The notes under the pieces: generated by a model
What the model was told of the DNA's origin: nothing
Seen by the model: the letters and a program-made list of their open reading frames with translations, nothing else
Databases searched by the model: none
From: Acidisphaera sp. S103
Lineage (GTDB): Bacteria; Pseudomonadota; Alphaproteobacteria; Acetobacterales; Acetobacteraceae
NCBI RefSeq assembly: GCF_009765975.1
Contig: NZ_LMUJ01000042.1
Coordinates: forward strand, 1 to 64,000
Direction: 5' to 3'
DNA: 64,000 bases
Shown: piece after piece, positions 9,209-18,364 of the stretch
Numbering within the stretch: the first letter of the stretch is position 1
How the letters are laid out: every line of letters starts with the position of its first letter
Position numbers and translations under genes: made by a program

Positions 9209-10267
9209 TCAGCGCCGCAACAGCATCTCCGCGATCTGAACGGCGTTGAGGGCGGCGCCTTTCAGCAGTTGGTCGCCTGCCACGAACAGGGCTAGCGAGC
9301 GGCCGGATGGATCGCCGCTGTCGGTGCGGATGCGGCCGACCAGCACGTCGTCTTGACCGGACGCCTCGGACGGCATCGGGAAGTGGTTGGTGGTGCGGTC
9401 GTCCACTACGCGCAGGCTTGGCGCGGCGGCGAGGATGGCTCGAGCTTCGGCCGGCGAAACGATTTCGTCGAATTCGACGGTGAGTGCCATCGCGTGGGCG
9501 CGCAGGACCGGGACGCGGATGCAGGTGACGCCGATCGGCAATTGGTCCGCGTCCAGAATGCGCCTTGTCTCCGCCACGACCTTGAGTTCTTCACCGTTGT
9601 AGCCGCTGTCTGGATCGACATCGGCGTTGTGGCTGAACAGGTTGAACGCGTAGGGGTGTGGCAGGACTTTGGGTTCGTAGGTCTGGCCGGCCAGGAAAGC
9701 GGCGGTGGACTGGCGCAGTTCCTCCATCGCCGCCGCACCGGCACCGGAGGCGGCCTGGTAGGTTGCCATGCTGATCCGGCGGAGTGGATGCGCCTGGTGC
9801 AGCGGGGCCAGGGCGACGGTGGCGATGGCGGCGACGCAGTTGGGGTTGGCGATGATGCCGTGATGGTGGCGCAGGGTGGCGGCGTTCACTTCCGGCACCA
9901 CCAGCGGGACGTCGGGGTCCATACGGAAGGCGGAGGAGTTGTCGACCACCACTGCGCCGGCCCGGACCGCTGTCGCTGCATAGCGCTTGGAGATACCGCT
10001 GCCGGCGGAGAACAGGGCGATGTCGACGCCGTCGAAACTCGTTTCGGTGAGGGTCTCGACGCGGATGTCCTGGCCCTTGAACGGCAGCATCCGGCCGGCG
10101 GATCGTTCCGAGGCCAGCAGTTTCAGGCCGCGCAGGGGGAAGCCTCGGGCTTCGAGGCAGCGGAGCAGTTCGATGCCGACGGCGCCGGTGGCACCGACGA
10201 TGGCGACGACGGGCGCACCGGCCTGGGCTTGATGTGCTTCGGTGGGTTCTTCGAGGGTGGTCAGCAT
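9209..10267 (-). CDS. asd: Aspartate-semialdehyde dehydrogenase
   Basis: Asd reduces aspartyl-phosphate to aspartate semialdehyde with NADPH, the branch point to lysine/diaminopimelate, threonine and methionine. The protein is 352 residues. It has the nucleotide-binding GATGAVG near residues 25-31, FSAGSGIS, the active-site Cys in ANPNCVAA at about residue 144, and the C-terminal RIRTDSGDPSGRSLALFVAGDQL pattern. The first ~18 residues (MLTTLEEPTEAHQAQAGA) exceed the usual start, so a later start is possible, but no in-frame ATG follows closely. It is transcribed alone; the 5' region contains an imperfect hairpin around 10310-10345 on the minus strand whose role is unclear. Confidence 0.92.
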   Translation of the reverse strand: MLTTLEEPTEAHQAQAGAPVVAIVGATGAVGIELLRCLEARGFPLRGLKLLASERSAGRMLPFKGQDIRVETLTETSFDGVDIALFSAGSGISKRYAATAVRAGAVVVDNSSAFRMDPDVPLVVPEVNAATLRHHHGIIANPNCVAAIATVALAPLHQAHPLRRISMATYQAASGAGAAAMEELRQSTAAFLAGQTYEPKVLPHPYAFNLFSHNADVDPDSGYNGEELKVVAETRRILDADQLPIGVTCIRVPVLRAHAMALTVEFDEIVSPAEARAILAAAPSLRVVDDRTTNHFPMPSEASGQDDVLVGRIRTDSGDPSGRSLALFVAGDQLLKGAALNAVQIAEMLLRR

Positions 10268-10555
10268 GGTGTCTCTCTTCCGTTGAGCCGGGGGAGACGG
10301 GCCAGACTGAAACCGAGGCCCGTCCGTTGCCGGCGGGCCTTTGGGTGTTTTATGCCGTGACGATCACTGCACGCACACCAAAGGACGCCCCGCCTGGGCG
10401 GTCGTTTTGGTAATGCGTTTAATGGTCGTCGTCGTGGACATGGGCGGTTGCTTACGCGTTCGAACGGAGCGGCGTCAAGTCTGGCGCAGAGGCCCTAGGG
10501 TGCAGCGCGATCCAAGGCGTGGATGGTGGGCCTTCGCCCACCATGACGGGGGGCC
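10268..10555. other. Gene-free interval between asd and SDR gene
   Basis: This 288-bp interval has no convincing reading frame. It holds an imperfect GC-rich hairpin near the asd start (10310-10345), another stem around CGCCC/GGGCG near 10390, and the dispersed hairpin repeat at 10514-10550. No clear terminator T-run follows either stem. Confidence 0.5.
10514..10550 (+). repeat. Dispersed palindromic intergenic repeat, copy C
   Basis: The 37 bases match 204-240 with three differences. The stem has changed on both sides, GGTGGGC-CTTC-GCCCACC against GGCGGGC-CTTC-GCCCGCC, so base pairing is preserved. It ends five bases before the stop codon of the SDR gene at 10556. Like the other copies it lies next to a gene 3' end. 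Confidence 0.7.
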
Positions 10556-11302
10556 TCAGTGCATCACATCCCCGCCGTTGGGTGACAGCGTGGCCCCAAC
10601 GTAGAAGCCACCGTCCGGGCCGGCGAGCAGCAGGGCGGTGGCGGCGATTTCCTCCGGCCGGCCGAACCGGCCCGCCGGCAGCGCATCGATGAATGCCTGG
10701 CGATCATCCGGTTCCATCGTCGCCGTCAGATCGGTGTCGATCGGGCCGGGCGCGATAGCGTTGACGCGAACGCCTTTCGGAGCCGCTTCCCACGACAAGG
10801 CTCGGGTCAGGCCGATGATGGCGGCCTTCGCCGCCGAATAGGGGGCCGAGTTGACGGCGCCCTTCAGGCCGCGTTGGGAGGCGACGTTGATGATGCAGCC
10901 CCGGCCCCGGGCGATCATGGCCGGGTAGACCGCCTGGGCCATGAAGAACATGCCCTTCAGGTGGACGCTGATGATGCGGTCGAATTCGGCCTCGGTGTAG
11001 GTCTCGAACGGCTTGCGGATGTTCATGCCGGCGTTGTTGAACAGGATGTCGATCGGGCCGAACGTCGTGGCGACGTTCTCGGCGAACGCCCCGGTCGCAG
11101 CGATATCGGCGACATCGACCGATTGGTGCATGACGCGCCGGCCGAGTGCTCGTATGTCCGCGGCGGTTTCCTCCGCCTTGGCACCATCGTCCAGGTGGCA
11201 GAACGCGATGTCCGCCCCTTCCCGTGCGAACAGCAGCGCGGTGGCCCGGCCGATGCCGCGCGAGCCTCCGGTTATCAGCGCGATCTGGTTCCGCAGTTTC
11301 AT
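10556..11302 (-). CDS. SDR family oxidoreductase
   Basis: This 248-residue classical short-chain dehydrogenase/reductase has all expected motifs: cofactor site TGGSRGIG at residues 10-17, NNAG near residue 90, the active-site Ser in NVASQRG, and catalytic YSAAK near residue 155. The C-terminal part has the RVNAIAPGPIDTDL and ALLLAGPDGGFYVGATLSPNGG patterns. It resembles the FabG/glucose-dehydrogenase-like SDRs, NAD(P)-dependent and cytosolic. Start chosen at ATG 11302 because it gives the standard MKLRNQIALITGG opening; further upstream residues are Arg-rich and not family-like. It is divergent from panC across about 106 bp. Substrate is unknown. Confidence 0.85.
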   Translation of the reverse strand: MKLRNQIALITGGSRGIGRATALLFAREGADIAFCHLDDGAKAEETAADIRALGRRVMHQSVDVADIAATGAFAENVATTFGPIDILFNNAGMNIRKPFETYTEAEFDRIISVHLKGMFFMAQAVYPAMIARGRGCIINVASQRGLKGAVNSAPYSAAKAAIIGLTRALSWEAAPKGVRVNAIAPGPIDTDLTATMEPDDRQAFIDALPAGRFGRPEEIAATALLLAGPDGGFYVGATLSPNGGDVMH

Positions 11303-11408
11303 GATGCCCGCCCCCTGTCCGGCAACCCGCCTCGGCAATACGTTTGTCGGGGCGGGTATTCGCCGCGAGACATTGCCACGGCGGTCGGTCTGAACCAAGG
11401 TCCGCCGC

Positions 11409-12245
11409 ATGCTGATCGCCCGCACCCTTCCCGACCTTCGTTCGGCCTGTGCCCATCTGCGCCTGACCGCAAACTCCCTGGCCCTGGTGCCGACAATGGG
11501 GGCTTTGCATGAGGGCCACCGGACCTTGGTGCGCGCTGGCGTCGCATCCGGGGCGGCAACGGTCGCCTCGATCTTCGTCAACCCGCTGCAATTCGGTCCG
11601 AATGAGGACCTGTCGCGCTACCCGCGCGACGAAGCCGGCGACCTGGCGGCGCTGCAGGCCGAAGGCTGCGCCCTGGCCTGGCTGCCCGACGTCGAGACGA
11701 TGTACCCAGCCGTGGAAGCAACGACGATCACCGTCGAGGGACCAGCCAAGGGCTGGGAAGGCGATGCCAGGCCCGGACATTTCCGCGGCGTGGCGACGGT
11801 ATGCGCCAAGCTGTTCGGCCAGGTGCGTCCGGATCGCGCCTATTTCGGGGAAAAAGACTGGCAGCAACTGCAAGTGGTGAAACGGATGGTCGCCGACCTT
11901 TTGCTGCCGCTGGAGATCGTCGGTGTCCCGACGGTGCGGGAGGCGGACGGCCTCGCGATGTCGTCGCGGAACCGGTTCCTGTCCAAGGAGGAACGAGAAA
12001 AGGCCCCGGTGCTGATCGGAACGTTGCGTGCCACGGCGCTGCGGCTCACCAGCGGCGAACCCGCCGGCCAGGCACTGGCCGATGCGCGTGTTGCCTTGCA
12101 AAGCCAAGGATTCGGCGTCGATTATTTCGCTTTGGTGGAGGGCGCGACCTTGCTGCCGGTCGCGCAAGCCGTTTCGGGCGCGCGACTGATCGCGGTGGCG
12201 AAGCTGGGGCCGGTGCGGCTGCTGGACAATATCGGGATCGGGTGA
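11409..12245 (+). CDS. panC: Pantoate--beta-alanine ligase
   Basis: PanC joins pantoate and beta-alanine at the cost of ATP to give pantothenate, the coenzyme A precursor. The 278-residue protein has the whole set of motifs: LVPTMGALHEGH at about residues 26-37, IFVNPLQFGPNEDLSRYPR near 57-75, GHFRGVATVCAKLF near 125, RAYFGEKDWQQL near 147 and SSRNRFL near 184. Length is normal. The ATG follows the intergenic region shared with the divergent SDR gene. No panB is adjacent. The next gene (DUF2332) is convergent about 33 bp away. Confidence 0.94.
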   Translation: MLIARTLPDLRSACAHLRLTANSLALVPTMGALHEGHRTLVRAGVASGAATVASIFVNPLQFGPNEDLSRYPRDEAGDLAALQAEGCALAWLPDVETMYPAVEATTITVEGPAKGWEGDARPGHFRGVATVCAKLFGQVRPDRAYFGEKDWQQLQVVKRMVADLLLPLEIVGVPTVREADGLAMSSRNRFLSKEEREKAPVLIGTLRATALRLTSGEPAGQALADARVALQSQGFGVDYFALVEGATLLPVAQAVSGARLIAVAKLGPVRLLDNIGIG

Positions 12246-12278
12246 TCCGCCGGCCGCGATCGATCCGGCGAAGCATCA

Positions 12279-13282
12279 TCACTCACCGGCCTGGGGAGAC
12301 CCCTGCCCAATCCATTCGATCGAGCCGCCATGCGGATCGGTCCAGGCAACCGGCGACCCATTCACCGACAGCAGGAAATCGCCGGGCCTGCCGGTGGTAT
12401 CCGTACGGCGCGCGATGTCCGGAAAGACCAGCGGCGTTTCATTCGCGATCCAGAATTGGCAAAGCGACATGACCCGAACCGCGAAAGCCTGCCTGTCGGC
12501 GCGGCTGGCGACATAGGCCAGGACAGCGGTGTGGAAGACCACCAGTGTGGCGTCTTTCGGGGCTTCACCGCACAGGGTCGCGAGTTCGTCTCCGAGCAGA
12601 CTGCCCTTCGCCACCCGCGGTTTCGTTGCAACGGCAACTTTCATCGCGGCCCGCAGACGGTGCAGCCGTTCGGTCTGCTCCGGCCACACGAGATTTTCCA
12701 GCCACGCCGCCTGCGATGGGTCCGACACGTCGAGCGGATTGAGATCCAATCCGGCTCGCCAGACGATTTGCGGCATGGCGGCCGGGATCGGCGTTATTTC
12801 GTTTACGGAACAGGGGATACCGGACATTCCGGTGCCGGCACCTTCGGGCGGATCGATGTGCGCCCGTAATCGTAGCCATACAGATCAGGCAGCAGGCATA
12901 ACCCCGCCGATGCGCCGACCTCGATCAATGCAAGCGGTTGCGGCAATGTCGCCAGAACCGGCAACAACGTCGCGCACCGAGCCGGTTCGTTGGTCTGCGT
13001 CGCATGGGTCAGCATCACCGAACGGATGGCATCGGGATGCGCCAGGATTGTCTCACGGAACGTGGTCCAACCTGGCGGCGTACCGAACAGATGGCGCATC
13101 GCGGCCAGCAAGAGGTTCGGTTGCCGCTTTTCCGATGGCAGGGTCAACAGAAAGCCCATGACATCCGGGTCGGCCGCGACACCGCGCGCCAGCATCTCGT
13201 ACAGCGGCGACCGGAGATGCACTTCGTCATCGGCGAAGCGTATGTATCGCGAGGAGATTTCAGCGGCCTGCTTCGCGTCCAT
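12279..13282 (-). pseudogene. DUF2332 family gene split by a one-base frameshift
   Basis: Two overlapping frames together make one DUF2332-type protein. The 5' part (ATG 13282, ending 12803, 159 residues) holds FADDEVHLRSPLYEMLARG and the ALIEVGASAGLCLLPDLYGYDYG motif. The 3' part (12827-12279) holds WRAGLDLNPLDVSDPSQAAWL and VVFHTAVLAYV, which continue the same domain. A single missing base in the run of four G at 12813-12816 (four C in the gene sense) explains the break: five C would read through. So this is a recent pseudogene, a sequencing error, or less likely two coupled proteins. The family's function is unknown; it has a methyltransferase-like GASAGL motif. It faces panC and is divergent from the amidohydrolase gene. 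Confidence 0.75.
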
Positions 13283-13426
13283 GCCCGATGGGTCCCCTCC
13301 CTGCAACCACGCCGATCCGCCACTATACGACCCCCGCCCACGCGGCGTAATCCTGCCGGTACTGCACCCCAAACGACCGGCCGGACGCGCTTCACGTCCG
13401 GAGCAACATGGTCCGTGAGCCACAAG

Positions 13427-14269
13427 ATGTCCGTTTTCGACGAACCCAAGATCGACTGCCACTGCCATCTGCTCGACCCGGCGCGCTTCCCCTACGGCGC
13501 CGACAATCCCTATCAGCCGGCGGGGCAAGAGATCGCGACGGCTGGGCAGATGGACCAGGTGTTCCACGCTTACGGCGTGCGTAACGCGCTGCTGGTGCAG
13601 CCGAATTCCGGGTACGGTTCGGATAACAGTTGCCTTCTCGCCGCGATCGCCGCCAGCCGGGGGCGGTTCAAGGGCGTCGCCGTGGTACCGCACGACGTCG
13701 CCGAGACCGACCTCATCCGCCTGAAAACACAAGGCATTGTCGGCATCGCCTTCAACCCGACATTTCACGGCGTGGCCTATTACCTGGAAACCGAGGCGCT
13801 GCTGGCCAAGCTAGTCCGGCTCGATATGTTCCTGCAAATCCAGGTGTTCGAGGAGCAGATCCTCGCAGTGCTGCCACTTCTGGAACAGTTCCCCGTCCGG
13901 CTGCTGATCGATCATTGTGGCCGCCCCACCCCCGCCGCCGGCCTTCAGGCGCCCGCTTTCCAGGCACTGCTGGCCATTGGCCGCCGCGGGCGCGCTGCCA
14001 TCAAGCTGTCCGGCGAAATGAAATTCTCCAGCGAGCCGCACCCGTTCCCCGACACCTGGCCGTTCGTGCGCGCGCTGGTGGATGCGTTCACGCTGGATGC
14101 GTGCCTGTGGGGGTCGGATTGGCCGTTCCTCCGTGCTCCGGAGCGGGTGGATTATGGACCATTGCTGACGCTGGCCGGCGAACTGTTCCCCGATCCCGCC
14201 GACCGGCGAAAGCTGTTCTGGGAAACCCCGCGCCGGCTTTTCGGTTTCGACAATCCAACGGAACCCTGA
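13427..14269 (+). CDS. Amidohydrolase 2 family protein (TIM-barrel metal hydrolase)
   Basis: The 280-residue protein is of the amidohydrolase-2 type, which includes lactonases, decarboxylases and other hydrolases of carboxylated or cyclic acids. It opens with the metal-binding KIDCHCHLLDP (HxH) at residues 8-18, has LLIDHCGRP near residue 160, and ends with the usual LWGSDWPFLRA metal-ligand motif near residue 228. No signal peptide: cytosolic. ATG 13427 is chosen; GTG 13415, with GGAG 11 bases upstream, is an alternative adding VSHK. It heads a same-strand trio with the GrdB-like and CaiB-like genes, suggesting a shared catabolic route. Substrate is not known. Confidence 0.82.
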   Translation: MSVFDEPKIDCHCHLLDPARFPYGADNPYQPAGQEIATAGQMDQVFHAYGVRNALLVQPNSGYGSDNSCLLAAIAASRGRFKGVAVVPHDVAETDLIRLKTQGIVGIAFNPTFHGVAYYLETEALLAKLVRLDMFLQIQVFEEQILAVLPLLEQFPVRLLIDHCGRPTPAAGLQAPAFQALLAIGRRGRAAIKLSGEMKFSSEPHPFPDTWPFVRALVDAFTLDACLWGSDWPFLRAPERVDYGPLLTLAGELFPDPADRRKLFWETPRRLFGFDNPTEP

Positions 14270-14387
14270 CCCGCCCTTGGCATGGAGGCGCGCCGTCGAA
14301 GCGGCCAATCGAAGCCGGTCTTGCCGCCATCCCACCGGTCGTGCGACGACTCCCCGACACGCTGGCGCCCCAGCGACCGGAGGACCC

Positions 14388-15326
14388 ATGGACCAGACCC
14401 TCGACGCCCTGCTTGGTTTTGCCCCCGACTACGATTCGCCGATCCCGTATATGCGGCGCACGCGCGAGTATTACACGGCGATCGGCTACACCACGCCGTA
14501 TCGCTGGGCACACTATCTGTCGGCGCCGTTCACGCCGCTGAGCAAGCCGCTGAGCCAGTCCAAGATCGCCATTGTGACCACCGCCGCGCCCTATCAGCCC
14601 GACAAGGGCGACCAGGGCCCCGGCGCGCCCTATAACGGCAGCGCCAAGTTCTACGCGGTGTATTCGGGCGATACGGCGCAGGACCATGACCTGCGGATTT
14701 CCCATATCGGCTACGACCGCACCCACACCACAGCGACCGACAGCGGCACCTGGTTTCCCCTGCCGGCGTTGCGGGCGGCCGCCGCAGCGGGGCGGATCGG
14801 TGCCGTCGCACCTCGGTTCCATGGTGCGCCAACCAACCGCAGCCACCGCGTCACGGTCGAAACCGACGCGCCGGAAATCCTGGCCCGGCTGCGCCAGGAC
14901 GGCGCCGACGCCGTCCTCGTCGTGCCCAACTGTCCGGTCTGCCATCAGACCAGCACCCTGGTCGCCCGTCATCTGGAGGCCAACGGCATCCCCACCGTCC
15001 TGATGGGCTGCGCCAAGGACATCGTCGAGCATGCCGCCGCGCCGCGCTTTCTGTTCAGCGATTTCCCGCTGGGCAACAGCGCCGGCAAGCCGCACGATCC
15101 GGCGTCCCAGGCGCAGACCCTGGAATTGGCGCTGCATCTGCTGGAAACCGCCGCCGGGCCGCAGACCACGATGCAATCGCCACTGCGCTGGAATGCGGAT
15201 GGCAAGTGGAAACTGGACTATCTGAACCTGGAACAGATTGGTGAAGCGGAACTGAAGCGCCGGCGGGAGGAATTCGACCGGCAGAAGGAACTCGCCCGTC
15301 CCAACCGCGTGGTCAAAGCGGCATGA
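14388..15326 (+). CDS. GrdB-like protein of the glycine/sarcosine/betaine reductase selenoprotein B family (Cys form)
   Basis: This 312-residue protein resembles the GrdB/PrdB family, whose anaerobic members use selenocysteine to cleave C-N bonds of glycine, betaine or proline. By hand alignment NCPVCHQTS at residues 181-189, followed by ARHLEANGIPTVLM, falls at the family's redox motif, with Cys182 in the selenocysteine position and Cys185 as the second Cys. There is no in-frame TGA, so selenocysteine is not used. No signal peptide. Start ATG 14388 has CCGGAGGACCC upstream. The stop overlaps the CaiB-like gene by four bases (ATGA). Partners GrdA and GrdC are not in the window, so the classical reductase reaction is unlikely; the true reaction is unknown. 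Confidence 0.75.
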   Translation: MDQTLDALLGFAPDYDSPIPYMRRTREYYTAIGYTTPYRWAHYLSAPFTPLSKPLSQSKIAIVTTAAPYQPDKGDQGPGAPYNGSAKFYAVYSGDTAQDHDLRISHIGYDRTHTTATDSGTWFPLPALRAAAAAGRIGAVAPRFHGAPTNRSHRVTVETDAPEILARLRQDGADAVLVVPNCPVCHQTSTLVARHLEANGIPTVLMGCAKDIVEHAAAPRFLFSDFPLGNSAGKPHDPASQAQTLELALHLLETAAGPQTTMQSPLRWNADGKWKLDYLNLEQIGEAELKRRREEFDRQKELARPNRVVKAA

Positions 15327-16519
15327 CCGCCCGCCCGTTCACCGGGGTCCGCATCCTGGACTTCACGCAAGTGCTCGCCGGACCCTATGCCAGCTACCAG
15401 TTGGCGCTGTTGGGGGCGGATGTGATCAAGATCGAGCGGCGCGGTGGCGAGGACATGCGCCGCACGCCGCTGTCCCGCGAATGGGCCGACCGCAACATGG
15501 CGCCGCCATTCCTGGCGGTGAACGGCAACAAGAAAAGCCTGACGCTGGACCTGCAGAAGCCGGCGGCGCGGGAGATCGTAATGAAGCTGGCGGCGAAAGC
15601 CGATGTGGTGATGGAGAATTTCCGCGCCGGCGTCATGGACCGGCTTGGTCTCGGCTACGCTGCCTTGTCGGCGGTCAATCCGAAGCTGATCTACTGTGCC
15701 ATCTCCGGCTTTGGCCAGACCGGACCCGCCAGCAATGAAGCCGGCTACGACGGCAAGATCCAGGCGATGTCTGGCATCATGGCGATCACCGGCCACGCGG
15801 AAATGGGGCCAACCCGAGCGGGGTTCGCTGTGTGCGATGTGTTGTCGGGCGCGACCGGGGCGTTCGCGATTTCCTCCGCGCTGTTCCAGCGGACGCATAC
15901 CGGAAAAGGCCAGCGCCTGGACGTTTCGATGCTGGAGGCGAGCCTGGCCTACCTGGCGACCCAGGTCGCCGACTACACGGTTGCCGGGCATCGCCAGCAG
16001 CAGGCCGGCAACCAGGCAATCAGCCGCAAGGTCACCGCGAATTTGTTCCGCGCCAAGGACAGTTTTCTGTTGCTGGCGGTGAACGACGAAAAACAATACC
16101 GCAACCTGATGACCGCGCTCGGTCGCACCGATGTGTTTGACGATCCGCGGTTCAGCGACTGGTTCACCCGCAAGGAGAACGAGACGGCGTTACGGGCGAT
16201 CATCGAATCCGCGCTGACGGCCGCGGACTCCAAGGTCTGGGAACGCCGCCTGAACGACGCCGGCGCGCCGTGCGCCAGCATCTGGAAGGTGGAGGAGATC
16301 ATCGATCATCCGCAGATCGCGGCGCGTAACGTCATGCAGACGGTGGACAGTCCGTACGGGCCGATCCGGCTGATGGGTTCCGGCTTCCAGATGGCACACG
16401 GTGGCGGCAAGCTGGACACGCTGGCGCCCGAGGCCGGGGCCGACACCGACGCCGTATTGGCCGAGATCGGTTACGATGCCGCCGCCATCGCCGCGCTGCG
16501 GGTCGAATCGGTGATCTGA
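15323..16519 (+). CDS. CaiB/BaiF family CoA transferase
   Basis: The 398-residue protein is a class III CoA transferase, moving CoA between carboxylic acids. It opens with FTGVRILDFTQVLAGPYAS, typical of the family, then GADVIKIER near residue 35, and has Asp172 in FAVCDVLSG, which aligns by eye with the catalytic Asp of formyl-CoA transferase. KADVVMENFRAGVMDRLGLGY and ISGFGQTGP are further landmarks. Length is usual for the family. It overlaps the GrdB-like gene by four bases and is therefore translationally coupled. Together with the amidohydrolase upstream this suggests activation and breakdown of an unknown organic acid. Confidence 0.9.
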   Translation: MTARPFTGVRILDFTQVLAGPYASYQLALLGADVIKIERRGGEDMRRTPLSREWADRNMAPPFLAVNGNKKSLTLDLQKPAAREIVMKLAAKADVVMENFRAGVMDRLGLGYAALSAVNPKLIYCAISGFGQTGPASNEAGYDGKIQAMSGIMAITGHAEMGPTRAGFAVCDVLSGATGAFAISSALFQRTHTGKGQRLDVSMLEASLAYLATQVADYTVAGHRQQQAGNQAISRKVTANLFRAKDSFLLLAVNDEKQYRNLMTALGRTDVFDDPRFSDWFTRKENETALRAIIESALTAADSKVWERRLNDAGAPCASIWKVEEIIDHPQIAARNVMQTVDSPYGPIRLMGSGFQMAHGGGKLDTLAPEAGADTDAVLAEIGYDAAAIAALRVESVI

Positions 16520-16696
16520 GCGGCGTTACCCGCTGCACCGCAACGTCGGACAGGGCCTTCGGGATCGGGCGGCGGTGCCGCGAAGCCGTCAACCACGGTC
16601 GGGCGCAGTCGCTACGGTACTCTAGCCTCGGCTTTGTTGAACTTCACGCAGGTGCATCATATACAACACGATTACATTTCCATTGGCCGCTCCATT

Positions 16697-18289
16697 ATGT
16701 TCTCGACGCGTTCTTCGATCTTGGGCGTCATTTCGACCGCCATTTTGTGCGGCCTGATTGCCATTCTTTTCTTTACGTCCCCCAGGTCGGAGGATTTCTG
16801 GTGGACCGACGCGGCAAGCTTCGCCCTGAACGGCGACCTTATTCGGGACTACGTCGCGTCCGGATTACACCAGTCACCCATGGCCTTCGCCAACGGCTGG
16901 TTTCGCCATTACCCGGCGCTGACGATCAGTCTGTATCCGCCAATCTTCCCGATCGCCGAGGCCATCGCATTCGGCCTGTTCGGCTTTTCCCATCCGGTCG
17001 CCCAGGCCACCGTCTCCGCCTTCGCGGGGTTGGCGGCGTACGGTTCCTATCGGCTGGCCAGAACCACGACCGGCCCTTTGGAGGCCGCGGGTGGCGTCCT
17101 GCTGATGTTCAGCGCGCCAGGCATGCTGTTGTGGTCGCGCCAGGTGGTGATGGAGGTCCCCTCGCTGGCGTTTCTGCTGCTGGCCAGCCTGTGCCTGCTT
17201 CGTTTCCAGGCCGGCCGCCGCAGCCGGGACCTGATAATCGCGACATTGTTGACCCTGTGCGCCGTCTATACAAAGCAGACTGCCATTTTCGCCGCCCCGG
17301 CCTTTGCCTTGGCATTGATCGTATCGGATGGCTGGCGTTTGTTACGTGACCGGACGACGTGGGCCGCGGCCGGCCTTGGAATCGTCGGGCTCGTGCCGCT
17401 TGCCGTCTTTACCGTGGCAACCGCCCCTGAAATGCTGGCGATCGCGCTCAACCAGGGGATCGCCGCGCATGCGGATGGCGGACTCCAGGCCGGCGGTCAT
17501 TTCGCGCAGGCCAAGGCCTATGTGCTCGCGTTGCCCGATATCGTGGGATGGCCCCTGCTGGTCGCCGCCGTCTGCTATCTCGCCAGTGTGGCTTGCCTTG
17601 GCTGGCGCGGCCCGGCTGAACGCCGGCTGGCAATCCTGATGCTGGCGTGGTTTGGCTGCGATTTCCTTTTCATATCGGCCACGGGACATTTTGAGGTTCG
17701 ATATGCGATGGCGCTTGGGGTTCCGTGCGCCCTGTTCAGCCTCATGCTGCTCTCACGCATGCTGACCCCCTCCATCCGGCCTGTGGCCATCTTGGCTGCC
17801 GGGGCCGCGGTGCTGGGGTTTTTCCTGTGGACACAGCCGGTCTTTCGAATGTCCGGCTATGACAAAGTCGCTGCCTATGTGTTGCAGCACAGCGCGCAGA
17901 ACGACGTTATCTGGTTTCAAGGCAGTGAATCGAAAAATCTGGTTTTCTCCCTTCGGAGCCATCAGCCGACACCCAAGCTGTTCGTGCTGAGGGCTGAGAA
18001 ATTTCTGACCGACTACCATATCGTGCGCGAATGGGGGGGCACCGATCGCGGATGGACGACCGATGCGCTGCAAGCGATGGCCGATCGGCAGCATATCGCC
18101 ATGGTTGTCCTGCAACCCGGGTTCTGGGCCGATCTGCCGTCCATGAAGCTCATGCAGGACTACATTCTCTCCGATCGTTTCCGGCAAGTCGCGGAATTCA
18201 AGATCACCGCCGATGAACCAAGCCAGCGGAGCACGATCAAGGTTTTCGTCAACCAGCGGCCGGCCATCACGACAGGATCCTCCAACTGA
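16697..18289 (+). CDS. ArnT/GT39-like polytopic membrane glycosyltransferase
   Basis: This 530-residue inner-membrane protein has about a dozen hydrophobic segments and the acidic loop after the first one (RSEDFWWTDAASFALNGD, near residues 33-50) expected in C-type (GT-C) glycosyltransferases such as ArnT and protein mannosyltransferases. A soluble region of about 130 residues forms the C-terminus. Such enzymes transfer a sugar from a polyprenyl-phosphate donor in the periplasm. The following gene is a GtrB/DPM1-type GT2 that would make such a donor, supporting the assignment. Start at ATG 16697 is placed directly before the first helix; a TTG at 16634 is possible, and neither has a strong ribosome site. 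Acceptor is unknown. Confidence 0.72.
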   Translation: MFSTRSSILGVISTAILCGLIAILFFTSPRSEDFWWTDAASFALNGDLIRDYVASGLHQSPMAFANGWFRHYPALTISLYPPIFPIAEAIAFGLFGFSHPVAQATVSAFAGLAAYGSYRLARTTTGPLEAAGGVLLMFSAPGMLLWSRQVVMEVPSLAFLLLASLCLLRFQAGRRSRDLIIATLLTLCAVYTKQTAIFAAPAFALALIVSDGWRLLRDRTTWAAAGLGIVGLVPLAVFTVATAPEMLAIALNQGIAAHADGGLQAGGHFAQAKAYVLALPDIVGWPLLVAAVCYLASVACLGWRGPAERRLAILMLAWFGCDFLFISATGHFEVRYAMALGVPCALFSLMLLSRMLTPSIRPVAILAAGAAVLGFFLWTQPVFRMSGYDKVAAYVLQHSAQNDVIWFQGSESKNLVFSLRSHQPTPKLFVLRAEKFLTDYHIVREWGGTDRGWTTDALQAMADRQHIAMVVLQPGFWADLPSMKLMQDYILSDRFRQVAEFKITADEPSQRSTIKVFVNQRPAITTGSSN

Positions 18290-18364
18290 TGGCGAACCTT
18301 CGATCCCGCAACGATAAACCATCTGTCCGATATCGCCGGCACCCCGGTGGCGCACGAGGATCCC

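Noticed and set aside
16634-16696. TTG start for the ArnT-like protein
   Set aside because: It would add 21 polar residues before the first membrane helix and has no ribosome site; ATG 16697 is adjacent to the helix.
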